A stretch of DNA of 16,357 bases from CAZWUW01 sp964636895 (GTDB lineage Bacteria; Bacillota; Thermincolia; Thermincolales; CAZWUW01): positions 1 to 16,357 of the forward strand of contig CAZWUW010000065.1 of the NCBI GenBank assembly GCA_964636895.1. Direction: 5' to 3'. This document shows positions 6,834-14,206 of this stretch, in pieces; positions within the stretch are counted from its first letter, which is position 1; each line of letters starts with the position of its first letter. The position numbers and the translations under genes were made by a program. The notes below the pieces were generated by a model that did no database searches, was not told where the DNA came from, and saw nothing but the letters and a program-made list of their open reading frames with translations.

Positions 6834-8093
6834 TTGGACAAACTGGTCATTACAGGGGGCCGGCCCCTGATAGGCAGTGTAAGAGTAAGTGGTGCCAAAA
6901 ACGCGGCGTTGGCCATTTTGGCGGGATCATTGCTGGCGACAGAATCGGTTGTGTTGGAAAACATCCCCAATATCAGTGACGTAAATGTTCTGCTAACAAT
7001 TTTAAAGGACCTTGGTGTAGAAATAATACATAAAGAGCAGGGCGCAATTGAAATTATTACCCCTGACCGCATAGAAACAGCTACCCCCTACCGGCAGGTG
7101 AAAAAGCTGCGGGCATCCAATCTGCTGCTGGGGCCGCTGCTGGCACGTTTCGGCAAGGCTGAAATTGCTTTGCCAGGGGGCTGCAATATAGGCAGCCGGC
7201 CGATGGATCTGCACATAAAAGGCCTGCAGGGTATGGGCGCGCAAATCGACATTGACCGCGGTTTTATCAAAGGCAGCTGCACAAGGCTTAAGGGGGCCAA
7301 AGTATATCTTGATTTCCCCAGCGTCGGCGCAACCGAAAACATAATGATGGCGGCTGCATTGGCCAAAGGCCAGACAGTTATTGAAAACGTGGCCAAAGAG
7401 CCGGAAATTGTGGACCTGGCTAATTTTTTGAATGCTCTGGGGGCTAGAGTGCGCGGAGCCGGCACGGACGTAATTAAAATAGAAGGGGTGGAGCAGCTTA
7501 AAGGCGGTCGTTATGCGGTTATTCCCGACCGTATTGAGGCCGGTACCTTTATGGTGGCAGCAGTGGCTACCGGTGGTCGGTTGGTGTTGGAAAACGTTAT
7601 CCCCACCCATTTGGAGCCGATTATCGCAAAGCTGCGGGAGGCTAATGCAGAGATTTTGGAAGAGGATGATACCCTTACCGTATCAGCCGCCGGGTCATTG
7701 CGGCCGATTGATATTAAGACCCTGCCCTACCCGGGGTTTCCGACAGATATGCAGTCCCAGATGATGGCAATGCTTACGGTGGTGAATGGAACAAGTATCA
7801 TCACGGAAAATGTTTTTGAGAACCGGCTGCAGGTGGCCGACGAATTTAAGCGCATGGGTGCCAGGATTAAAGTGGAAGGCCGCAGCGCAGTCATTCAGGG
7901 AGTCAAAAAGCTGCAGGGAGCGCAGGTAAAAGCTTCCGATTTGCGTGCCGGGGCGGCCTTGATCATTGCCGGTCTGATAGCTGAGGGCAATACGGAAATC
8001 TGTAACACCCTGTATATTGACCGGGGATACGAAAAAATCGAGGATAAACTGGCGGCGGTCGGGGCACAGATCAGACGAGGCGGCACGGCGTAA
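6834..8093 (+). CDS. murA: UDP-N-acetylglucosamine 1-carboxyvinyltransferase (MurA)
   Basis: MurA transfers enolpyruvate from phosphoenolpyruvate to UDP-N-acetylglucosamine, the first committed step of peptidoglycan synthesis, in the cytoplasm. The 419 residues match the family length. Visible signatures are GAKNAAL with Lys22 and Asn23, the active-site loop GGCNIGSRP with Cys117 (the fosfomycin target cysteine), PDRIEAGTF at about 231-239, and FPTDMQSQ. The start is TTG at 6834, seven bases after AGGAGG. Many Bacillota carry two murA paralogues; I cannot tell from this window which one this is. No clear terminator follows. Confidence 0.97.
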   Translation: MDKLVITGGRPLIGSVRVSGAKNAALAILAGSLLATESVVLENIPNISDVNVLLTILKDLGVEIIHKEQGAIEIITPDRIETATPYRQVKKLRASNLLLGPLLARFGKAEIALPGGCNIGSRPMDLHIKGLQGMGAQIDIDRGFIKGSCTRLKGAKVYLDFPSVGATENIMMAAALAKGQTVIENVAKEPEIVDLANFLNALGARVRGAGTDVIKIEGVEQLKGGRYAVIPDRIEAGTFMVAAVATGGRLVLENVIPTHLEPIIAKLREANAEILEEDDTLTVSAAGSLRPIDIKTLPYPGFPTDMQSQMMAMLTVVNGTSIITENVFENRLQVADEFKRMGARIKVEGRSAVIQGVKKLQGAQVKASDLRAGAALIIAGLIAEGNTEICNTLYIDRGYEKIEDKLAAVGAQIRRGGTA

Positions 8094-8213
8094 AATTTTC
8101 GCGGATATTATTGGAATTTGGCAGGAAATTAGCTTTCAAAGAAGAAGTAATATATTATCGAAATTTGTCGGTAATAGTATTAATTATTAAATATTTCCTG
8201 AGGAAGTGAGCAA

Positions 8214-9494
8214 ATGTCTAAGCGGCAATCTTTAAAAATCAGGCCCCTGTTGCAGTTGGGAATCATTTTTATTTCAATTACAGCCGGTGGCACCTTGATC
8301 TGGACAGCCTTCCTGATGTATTATTTCGACGCCAGTTCGGCACAGATTAGAACCTTGGCGACCGGTGTTGCCCCCATAGGTATAATATCCGGTCTTTCAC
8401 TGTTATATTTGGTAAACCGGTTGTTAGTCCGGATTTTTAAGATTTTTAACGAGATCATTTCCAAAGTAGCAAACCGTGACTTGACCCAGCGCATATACTT
8501 TCCCACCAAGGATGTTTTTGGCCGCATGGCCGAGGAATTCAATAAGATGGTTGAGGATATTCAGAATACTATTGGGCAGAACCTGCAAACGGCCGGTTTT
8601 GTGGCTGAGGAGGCAAATCAGGTATCAGCCGCGGTAGAAGAGGCAACAGCTTCCATTCAGCAGATTTCCGCCTCGATTCAGCAAATCGTCGGCGGTACTC
8701 AGGGACAGGCATATCAGCTCAATGAGACGCTGCAGGTAACGCGGGATCTGTCGGCCGCTGTGCAACAGATTGCAGCTAACTCCCAAAATGCTTATACGGC
8801 CTCCGAAAATGCAGCCCACCTTGCTTCCAAGGGCGCAGCCGAGGTGGAAAAAGCAGTGATTAAGATGAACAAAATATCTGAGACTGTTACCGGTTCCGCC
8901 CAGGTAGTTAAAACCCTTAATGAGCGTTCCGAGCAAATAGGTGAAATTGTTAATTTGATAACCAGTATTGCCGACCAGACCAACCTGCTGGCGCTGAATG
9001 CCGCTATTGAAGCGGCCCGGGCCGGTGAGCACGGCCGGGGTTTTGCAGTAGTGGCCGATGAAGTTCGCAAGCTGGCCGAGGGATCAGGCAAGGCGGCTCA
9101 GCAAATTGGCGAGCTGATTAAAGAGATTCAAACCGAAACCGCTATGGCGGTTAACTCAATGGTGGTGGGCAGCAAGGAAGTTGAAGAGGGCGTCGTTATT
9201 GCCAGTCAGGCCCAGGTGGCTTTACGGGAAATTGTTGACACTGTAGAAAAGACGGTGCGTATGGTGGAAGAGATTTCTCACGCCGCCCAGCAGCAGTCTC
9301 AGGGCATTACCCAGGTTGTGCAGTCTATTGACAAAGTAAGTAACATTGCTCATCAGGTTTCTGTAGCTACCCAGCAGGTTTCTGCTTCTGCTCAGCAGCA
9401 AATGAATACAAACGAACAGGTCAATTCCAATGCGCAGCGACTCGCGCAGTTTGCCGAGGAACTGCGTTCCCGTATCAGTAAGTTTAAAGTATAA
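8214..9494 (+). CDS. Methyl-accepting chemotaxis protein without a sensory domain
   Basis: This chemoreceptor has 426 residues. Two membrane segments (about 12-36 and 50-68) are separated by only about a dozen residues, so there is no room for an extracytoplasmic ligand domain. A HAMP domain follows (about 69-121), then a long coiled coil with the conserved signalling tip at about 245-290 (IADQTNLLALNAAIEAARAGEHGRGFAVVADEVRKLAEG, read in overlapping parts), which contacts CheA and CheW. It may sense a membrane or cytoplasmic cue, or act through other receptors. The ATG has GAGGAAGTGAG upstream. No flagellar or chemotaxis genes adjoin it. A hairpin follows the stop. Confidence 0.92.
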   Translation: MSKRQSLKIRPLLQLGIIFISITAGGTLIWTAFLMYYFDASSAQIRTLATGVAPIGIISGLSLLYLVNRLLVRIFKIFNEIISKVANRDLTQRIYFPTKDVFGRMAEEFNKMVEDIQNTIGQNLQTAGFVAEEANQVSAAVEEATASIQQISASIQQIVGGTQGQAYQLNETLQVTRDLSAAVQQIAANSQNAYTASENAAHLASKGAAEVEKAVIKMNKISETVTGSAQVVKTLNERSEQIGEIVNLITSIADQTNLLALNAAIEAARAGEHGRGFAVVADEVRKLAEGSGKAAQQIGELIKEIQTETAMAVNSMVVGSKEVEEGVVIASQAQVALREIVDTVEKTVRMVEEISHAAQQQSQGITQVVQSIDKVSNIAHQVSVATQQVSASAQQQMNTNEQVNSNAQRLAQFAEELRSRISKFKV

Positions 9495-9502
9495 CCAATT
9501 GT

Positions 9503-9532
9503 GGCCATGGACGATTGTCCGTGGCCTTTGTT
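9503..9532 (+). terminator. Probable terminator after the chemoreceptor gene
   Basis: GGCCATGGAC (9503-9512 with its leading bases) pairs with GTCCGTGGCC (9517-9526) around GATT, ten pairs with one T-G. The tail TTTGTT is short, so strength is uncertain. Confidence 0.65.
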
Positions 9533-9533
9533 G

Positions 9534-9583
9534 ATGTTAAGGAAATTATGCTTTTTTCAAGCTGTGGATAATTTCCTTAACAT
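9534..9583. repeat. Perfect 16-bp inverted repeat containing a DnaA box
   Basis: ATGTTAAGGAAATTAT (9534-9549) is exactly inverted at 9568-9583. Inside the 18-base spacer, GCTT and AAGC can extend the hairpin. TGTGGATAA at 9563-9571 is a perfect DnaA box in reverse orientation, partly inside the right arm. It is too AT-rich for a typical terminator and has no T tail. Its function is unknown; a protein-binding dyad is the simplest reading. Confidence 0.85.
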
Positions 9584-9591
9584 GGGGGGTT

Positions 9592-9658
9592 ATAGGGGGT
9601 ATGCCCCCTATGCTTCGGGGGTAACAGGAGCGAAGCGACGTCATAGGGGGCTGGCCCC
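9592..9658. repeat. GC-rich dyad element (REP- or MITE-like)
   Basis: ATAGGGGG (9592-9599) pairs with CCCCCTAT (9604-9611). Alternatively CCCCCTATG (9604-9612) pairs with CATAGGGGG (9642-9650), enclosing a nested GCTTCG/CGAAGC (9612-9617, 9631-9636). The motif ATAGGGGGnnnGCCCC also recurs directly at 9592-9607 and 9643-9658. The base composition differs from the AT-rich spacer on its left. It looks like a short mobile or dispersed repeat, but I see only one copy in the window. Confidence 0.6.
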
Positions 9659-9667
9659 GGTCGGGAT

Positions 9668-9790
9668 GGCGGCAAAAATTTTGTAACCGGACTTTTAACA
9701 GAAGGATTCCGGGGGCATGATGAGGAATTAACTGTAGAGTTTGACGATTTGGTTTACCGGGTGGCCATTTGGATTTTACGTAAAGCCTAA
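9668..9790 (+). pseudogene. 5'-truncated remnant of an unrecognised gene
   Basis: A frame runs to a TAA at 9788-9790 and reads like real protein over its last 35 or so residues: about FVTGLLTEGFRGHDEEL, then TVEFDDLVYRVAIWILRKA. It has no ATG, GTG or TTG start with a ribosome site; the open frame runs back only into the GC-rich element at 9592-9658. The simplest explanation is that the element, or a deletion at its edge, removed the 5' part. I do not recognise the family. The walJ-like gene's ribosome site begins right at its stop. Confidence 0.4.
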
Positions 9791-9802
9791 AAGGAGACCG
9801 CA

Positions 9803-10606
9803 ATGAAGGTTTGCACATTGGCGAGCGGGAGTTCCGGCAACGCCGTATACATAGCTGATAAAGATACCAACCTGCTTGTAGATGTGGGCTTAAGCGGCCG
9901 GGCTGTTACCGGTCGTCTGGAAGCCTTAGGGGTGAGCGCAGAAGAGTTAGACGCTATCTTGGTCACGCATGAGCATAATGACCATATTAAAGGCGTAGGC
10001 GTATTATCCCGGCGTTTTAACCTCCCGGTTTATGCCACCGAGGCGACTTGGGCAGCCATGCCGGCCGGCATAGGGGTAATCCGGGAGGAGCACAGGCGGT
10101 ACATTACAGCCGGCGATGGTTTTGATATCGGCAGTCAAAAGGTCGAGGTTTTCAGTACTTCTCATGACGCTGCGGACCCCGTAGGTTTTACCTTTGCCGA
10201 TCGCTTTGGCAAAGTGGGGCTGGCCACTGATACCGGCCGTCTGAATAACCATATTAGACAGCGGCTAATTGATGCAGATTTGTTGGTTTTTGAAGCTAAT
10301 CATGACTTGCAGATGCTTAGGTCCGGCAGCTACCCCTGGCCGCTAAAACAGCGCATATTAAGTGACCGGGGGCACTTGTCCAATGCCGCTGCCGGGCACT
10401 GTTTAGCCGCAATTGTTTCAGGACAGACTAAGGCTGTGGTGCTTGCTCATTTAAGCAAAGAAAACAACTGTCCGGATTTGGCTTATTCCACAGTGGCAGA
10501 AATTCTGGCCCGGAACGGCCTGGATGCGGATGACGGACTGACCCTGGACGTTGCACCCCGGGATGTTCCCGGAAGGTTCTGGAGTTTTGCAGATGAGGAG
10601 GGTTAA
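9803..10606 (+). CDS. walJ: MBL-fold metallo-hydrolase, WalJ/YycJ type
   Basis: The 267 residues match the YycJ/WalJ family. The metal-binding motif HEHNDH is at 56-61 (His56, His58, Asp60, His61). Other family features are the opening LASGSSGNAVYI, SHDAADPVGF near 115-125, ATDTG with a metal-ligand aspartate, FEANHD, and a final HLS histidine. The family has a 5'-to-3' exonuclease-like fold and is tied to cell-wall and cell-division control by the WalRK system in Bacillota. The ATG at 9803 follows AAAGGAG. The htrA-like gene starts three bases after its stop and its ribosome site lies inside the end of this gene, so the two form an operon. The walRK genes usually found upstream are not in this window; a chemoreceptor and a structured spacer stand there instead. 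Confidence 0.93.
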   Translation: MKVCTLASGSSGNAVYIADKDTNLLVDVGLSGRAVTGRLEALGVSAEELDAILVTHEHNDHIKGVGVLSRRFNLPVYATEATWAAMPAGIGVIREEHRRYITAGDGFDIGSQKVEVFSTSHDAADPVGFTFADRFGKVGLATDTGRLNNHIRQRLIDADLLVFEANHDLQMLRSGSYPWPLKQRILSDRGHLSNAAAGHCLAAIVSGQTKAVVLAHLSKENNCPDLAYSTVAEILARNGLDADDGLTLDVAPRDVPGRFWSFADEEG

Positions 10607-10608
10607 GT

Positions 10609-11748
10609 ATGTTTCAGGATGACCGGGATTATTATGACCGGGAAAAAAGACCCGGATTGTTTTCTTACTTAATTGTTTCACTGGCCGGTGCAGTAGTTGG
10701 TGGCCTGCTGGTGGCTTATTTGCTGCCGGGTATAAAATCGATACCGCAGCCGAAGGCCGGTCAACCCCCCGCAGGTCAGGTATCCCCGCCGCTTGCAGCC
10801 CAGGGGGCTGCCTCACCGGTCATAGCCATAGCCGAGAATTTAGGTTCGACGGTAGTGGGGATCACAAATAAAGTGAATGTGGATACGTTTTTCGCTCATC
10901 AGAAGGTGGAGCGCGGCAGCGGCTCCGGTGTAATTTTTGACGCTCGCGGTTACATCGTTACTAATTACCATGTGGTTAAAGGCTCTGACCAGATTACGGT
11001 AACCCTGCATGACGGTAAGCAGGTGCCCGGCCGGGTGGTGGGTTTTGATGACCGTACGGACCTGGCGGTAATCAAAATCAATGCGGAAAAACTAACAGTG
11101 GCCAGATTCGGTAATTCTGACGGGGTTAAGGTCGGTGAGCTGGCAGTGGCAATCGGCAACCCTTTAGGTGCCGAGTTTGCCCGTACTGTTACCGCCGGCG
11201 TAATCAGTGCCGTGAACCGGACGGTCAATGTTGATGAACAGCAGTTCCGGCTGTTGCAGACCGATGCTGCCATTAATCCCGGCAACAGCGGCGGCGCCTT
11301 GGTGAATTCCCGCGGCGAAGTTATTGGTATCAACAGTATCAAAATCGTGGCGGAAGAAGTGGAGGGCCTGAATTTTGCCATTCCGGTTAATACGGTTAAG
11401 CCCATTATTGAGTCCATTATTACCAAGGGCAAGGTTGTCCGACCCTGGTTGGGCGTCGTTGTAAGGGGAGATGTGGATAAGGCGATTGCCGCCGAACTTG
11501 ATTTGCCTGTTGATTACGGCGTGGTCGTGGCAGGTCCGGCTGCCGGAGCGCCGGCAGCAAAGGCCGGCATTCAGGCCAATGATATCATCATTGCGCTGGA
11601 TAATAAGCCGGTACGTGACTTCCCTGCACTGCGGGAGGCATTGGAAAAAAAGAAAATTGGTGACAAAGTCGAAGTTACTGTACTGCGTGACAGGCAGCAG
11701 AAAAAATTCACCTTAATCCTGGCCGAAATGCCAGCCCCGCAGGAATAA
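10609..11748 (+). CDS. HtrA/DegP-type membrane serine protease with PDZ domain
   Basis: The protein has 379 residues. A cytoplasmic N-terminus rich in Asp, Tyr and Arg (1-16) precedes one membrane segment (about 17-40) and a proline-rich linker (46-66). The trypsin-like protease domain follows (about 75-270), with the catalytic triad His121 (NYHVV), Asp151 (RTDLAVI) and Ser227 (GNSGGAL). A single PDZ domain fills 280-372. HtrA proteases degrade misfolded proteins at the outer face of the membrane. It corresponds to YyxA/HtrC, which lies next to yycJ and near rlmH in Bacillus. Here an Agr-like locus on the other strand is placed between it and rlmH. The ribosome site GAGGAGG overlaps the end of the walJ-like gene. 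Confidence 0.95.
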   Translation: MFQDDRDYYDREKRPGLFSYLIVSLAGAVVGGLLVAYLLPGIKSIPQPKAGQPPAGQVSPPLAAQGAASPVIAIAENLGSTVVGITNKVNVDTFFAHQKVERGSGSGVIFDARGYIVTNYHVVKGSDQITVTLHDGKQVPGRVVGFDDRTDLAVIKINAEKLTVARFGNSDGVKVGELAVAIGNPLGAEFARTVTAGVISAVNRTVNVDEQQFRLLQTDAAINPGNSGGALVNSRGEVIGINSIKIVAEEVEGLNFAIPVNTVKPIIESIITKGKVVRPWLGVVVRGDVDKAIAAELDLPVDYGVVVAGPAAGAPAAKAGIQANDIIIALDNKPVRDFPALREALEKKKIGDKVEVTVLRDRQQKKFTLILAEMPAPQE

Positions 11749-11751
11749 AAA

Positions 11752-11784
11752 AAGAAGGGTAGATACGAGATCTACCCTTCTTTT
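11752..11784. terminator. Bidirectional terminator between htrA-like and agr-like genes
   Basis: AAGAAGGGTAGAT (11752-11764) pairs perfectly with ATCTACCCTTCTT (11770-11782), 13 pairs around ACGAG. A T run follows on the plus strand and an A run precedes it (11746-11753), giving a T tail on the minus strand. It ends the htrA-like transcript and, from the other side, the agrD transcript, whose stop codon touches the stem. Confidence 0.92.
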
Positions 11785-11917
11785 ACTTGCGAAGTTCTTC
11801 CGGAATTGGCGGCTCATAAAAAGCGCTTGCGCAAGCCGGGCCGATTCCGATTACGGCGATCAGAGCGATAATTGATGCTGCGGAACTGAGCAGGAGGGTG
11901 TTGAGTTTCTTGAACAA
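11783..11917 (-). CDS. agrD: AgrD-like cyclic autoinducer peptide precursor (44 residues)
   Basis: The peptide has the three-part layout of AgrD. The N-terminal amphipathic or hydrophobic leader is MFKKLNTLLLSSAASIIALI, then AVIGIGPA. The core is Cys29-Ala-Ser-Ala-Phe33. The acidic tail YEPPIPEELRK is close to the (Y)EPxxPEEL tail of other AgrD peptides. By analogy with Listeria, whose AgrD has a five-residue ring followed directly by YEP, AgrB should cut after Phe33 and close a Cys29-Phe33 thiolactone. The start is TTG at 11917, six bases after a perfect AAGGAGGTGA (11924-11933); no ATG is available. It lies 37 bases after agrB on the same strand, the usual order. The length of the exocyclic tail on the mature signal cannot be read from the sequence. 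Confidence 0.93.
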   Translation of the reverse strand: MFKKLNTLLLSSAASIIALIAVIGIGPACASAFYEPPIPEELRK

Positions 11918-11954
11918 TTTAGTTCACCTCCTTAAGTTTCAACGTCGCCTTTTT

Positions 11955-12566
11955 TCAGGCGCTGATAAGTTTTATCGCTTTGTTGCCCCACGGCGTAACC
12001 AGGAGCCCCTGCAGGAGCAGCCCAACGGTAGTGCTTGTTAAATATAAACCGCTATGAGGATAATTGTTTAACAAAAATATTAATGTCACTGCTGACAAAA
12101 ACCATGTCGTCACCAGTATGAAGCTTAGCCGGCGAAATTTTTTCTTTGCTGCTGGCGTATCCAGCTTGCGGTGTTCATTGCTCAATGGTACCCACCTATA
12201 AATTGCATACAGTAGGTAGGCAAAAACTATTATCAGTACCCACCATAAGCTGTTTCCGGTGAACCATGGTTGCAGTATTTTGGCCAGCCAACCGGCGCTT
12301 AATAATACTATTAATGTGGTTTTTAAGCAATTAAGGTGGGATGAGCTGTGATTACCTCCTGATATTAGTCGGAAAGAGACTGTGGAGATTGTTACCAGCA
12401 GGACGGTGGGGAGCATACCCAGCAAAGCCGCGAGGATAAACAAAACTGTAAATTTGGAGAGTTCCCCAAGCAATATTTCTAATCCGTATGCCAGCACGGC
12501 TTCCCGCTCGGGCTGACCGGTGCGTACTGCCAGGTAGTTGGCGATTTTTACGCAAAGAGCATGCAT
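11955..12566 (-). CDS. agrB: AgrB-type peptide-processing membrane endopeptidase
   Basis: The 203-residue polytopic membrane protein matches AgrB. The catalytic pair is His73 and Cys80 in SGGNHSSSHLNC, with the His-x6-Cys spacing of the family. About five or six hydrophobic segments follow the N-terminal soluble part (about 35-65, 84-95, 107-126, 148-165, 172-192). AgrB removes the C-terminal tail of AgrD and forms the thiolactone ring, working at the membrane. The ATG is preceded by a GGAAGG-like ribosome site. It is separated from the upstream kinase gene by a terminator, so it should have its own promoter in the 12567-12660 stretch. Confidence 0.95.
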   Translation of the reverse strand: MHALCVKIANYLAVRTGQPEREAVLAYGLEILLGELSKFTVLFILAALLGMLPTVLLVTISTVSFRLISGGNHSSSHLNCLKTTLIVLLSAGWLAKILQPWFTGNSLWWVLIIVFAYLLYAIYRWVPLSNEHRKLDTPAAKKKFRRLSFILVTTWFLSAVTLIFLLNNYPHSGLYLTSTTVGLLLQGLLVTPWGNKAIKLISA

Positions 12567-12620
12567 TTTTTCACCGTACCTTCCGCGTTAAAATCTTTTT
12601 TGGATAATTTTGTTATCGGT

Positions 12621-12638
12621 AAGTTTTAATAAAAACTT
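12621..12638. promoter_or_regulatory. Dyad in the agrBD upstream region
   Basis: AAGTTTT (12621-12627) is inverted at 12632-12638 around AATA, about 55-70 bases before the agrB start. On the coding strand ATTAAA also recurs at a 12-base interval. Such a site could bind a regulator of agrBD. I see no clear sigma-A promoter here, and the match to known AgrA-type sites is weak. Confidence 0.3.
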
Positions 12639-12661
12639 TAATGTTTTCGTGAATTATTTTC

Positions 12662-12691
12662 AAAAAAAACGCCCCCTGATATCAGGGGGCG
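12662..12691 (-). terminator. Rho-independent terminator after the sensor kinase gene
   Basis: GCCCCCTGATATCAGGGGGC (12671-12690) is a perfect 20-bp palindrome, extended by one C-G pair. On the minus strand it is followed by eight T (complement of 12662-12669). It lies 22 bases after the kinase stop and separates the kinase transcript from agrBD. Confidence 0.92.
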
Positions 12692-12712
12692 CTGTCGATA
12701 AAAGAAATGAAC

Positions 12713-14068
12713 CTAATTTGCCGGTAATGTAAGGGTGAAGGTGGTGCCATCAGCCTCAGAACTATGGACTGTAACGGTTCCATTATATTTTTCAGTTAGG
12801 TTTTTTACTACCGCCAATCCCACGCCACAGTGTTCATGGCCGGTTTTGGTAGTAAAGCCGCCTTCAAATATCTTGGCCAGGTTGTCTGGCGAAATCACCG
12901 GGCGCGGGTTAGAAATCTCGACAATATAATTATTATCACATCTTTTAATTGTAAGCTTTATCTGGCGGTATTCCAATTCCAGGCCTTTTACCGCCTCGTT
13001 GGCGTTATTAATCAAGTTGCCCAGTATTTTGACCAGGTCGAAGGGTTTTATTGCGGTGTCAACCAAGGATGATTGAATATCCAGTGAAAAGTTGATTTTA
13101 TTTCGCTGGGCGATGCCTATTTTAGCCTGGAAAAGGGCATTCAGGAAGGGGTTGTTAATAATAATAATTTCACTTATTTCTTTTGTCTCTTCAATAATAT
13201 CGGACATATAATCGAGGGCATCAGATATTTTATTCAGTTTCAGATAAGAATCAAGGATCTGCACATGGTTCAGGAAGTCGTGGCGCTGAGCCCTGATAGT
13301 ATTAAAAAGATTGTTAATGTTATCGATAAAGGCCTCCTGACTGGCGATAATATTTTCCTTTTCCACTATGTTGAAAAGTTTGCGAATCAAAAAAATTGAT
13401 ACCAATGGCAGTATTACCAGCAAAAGTCCCAACACCTGACTTAACCACTTGGCTTCCAGGAGCACTGTCTGAGGCGCATTATTAGAAAAAATATTTATGT
13501 AGAACACTAAGTTAATAGTAAGCCCGATTAAGGATTGGAGCAGAATGAGTCCGATCAGCCAGAGAATCATTTTGCCGCTGGCGGTTTTTGGTTCAAGCGG
13601 ATTGGTGGTCGGAACAAAGGAAATCTTCTTTTTAATCACAAATAAAGTCAGTAGGGCCAGCAATGATAGGTATACCCAGGGAATTACCACTCTCAGCAGG
13701 GAATCTTTAATAACCTGGTCAAAACTTAAGCCGGAAATATTAAGAATGAGCGGCATAATTGTACTTTCCGCCAACTGCAGGATAATATAGCTGGTAAGAA
13801 TGGCGAAAGTGGCTTTGATTATGCCCAGTCTCAGTATAATAGCGGCCAGGCAAGTAAACACAACTAATAAAATGGCAATTATTTCTCCGAATTCAAGCGG
13901 CAGAGCCCGGATAAAGTAAGCCGCCACAGTCATGCAAAGGCCATAAAGAAGAATTCTCCTAAAATTTTCTCTGACATTATATCCATATAAGGCCGAACCT
14001 AAAGAAATAAAAACAATGCTTTCAGGGAACGAGTATAGAATTAGAGAAATTATTGGTATCTTATCCAT
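12713..14068 (-). CDS. AgrC-type sensor histidine kinase
   Basis: The protein has 451 residues. The first 230 are strongly hydrophobic and hold about six or seven membrane segments, as in AgrC peptide receptors. The phosphorylated histidine is His263 in RAQRHDFLNHVQ, the HPK10-type box with the family's RHD(F/Y)xNH pattern. A GHKL ATPase follows: the N box NLINNANEA near 351-359, and the G box around 413-420 (HEHCGVGLAVVKN). Its position next to agrB and agrD suggests it senses their cyclic peptide at the cell surface. No response regulator gene is in the window, so the phosphate acceptor must be encoded elsewhere. The ATG has GGAGG about nine bases upstream. I left the symbol blank because without AgrA the assignment to agrC is by analogy. 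Confidence 0.88.
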   Translation of the reverse strand: MDKIPIISLILYSFPESIVFISLGSALYGYNVRENFRRILLYGLCMTVAAYFIRALPLEFGEIIAILLVVFTCLAAIILRLGIIKATFAILTSYIILQLAESTIMPLILNISGLSFDQVIKDSLLRVVIPWVYLSLLALLTLFVIKKKISFVPTTNPLEPKTASGKMILWLIGLILLQSLIGLTINLVFYINIFSNNAPQTVLLEAKWLSQVLGLLLVILPLVSIFLIRKLFNIVEKENIIASQEAFIDNINNLFNTIRAQRHDFLNHVQILDSYLKLNKISDALDYMSDIIEETKEISEIIIINNPFLNALFQAKIGIAQRNKINFSLDIQSSLVDTAIKPFDLVKILGNLINNANEAVKGLELEYRQIKLTIKRCDNNYIVEISNPRPVISPDNLAKIFEGGFTTKTGHEHCGVGLAVVKNLTEKYNGTVTVHSSEADGTTFTLTLPAN

Positions 14069-14118
14069 TTATTAAAACCTCCGGTAGCTTGTTATGCATT
14101 TCATTTATTTCGCTAATA

Positions 14119-14126
14119 TTCGACAA
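14119..14126 (-). promoter_or_regulatory. Spo0A-box-like site upstream of the sensor kinase
   Basis: The minus strand reads TTGTCGAA here, which contains the Spo0A core TGTCGAA, about 50 bases before the kinase start. A 7-base core is expected about twice by chance in a window this size, so this is weak on its own. Confidence 0.3.
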
Positions 14127-14179
14127 TATCCTTCTTTTTTCCACACCATTTATTAAATATAGTTAAGGGTCATATAGAC

Positions 14180-14185
14180 TATAAT
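14180..14185 (+). promoter_or_regulatory. -10 box for rlmH
   Basis: TATAAT stands 22 bases before the rlmH start. The -35 region is not close to consensus. The leader would be very short, about 15 bases, ending in an AAAGGGG ribosome site. Confidence 0.4.
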
Positions 14186-14206
14186 AATAGTATAAAGGGG
14201 ATTGCC

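Noticed and set aside
8161..8172. TTTGTCGGT before the chemoreceptor gene as a Spo0A box
   Set aside because: It misses two core positions of TGTCGAA, so it is no better than chance.
9501..9686. 61-codon open frame after the chemoreceptor
   Set aside because: It crosses a terminator hairpin, the inverted repeat and the GC-rich dyad, and its translation has no protein-like pattern.
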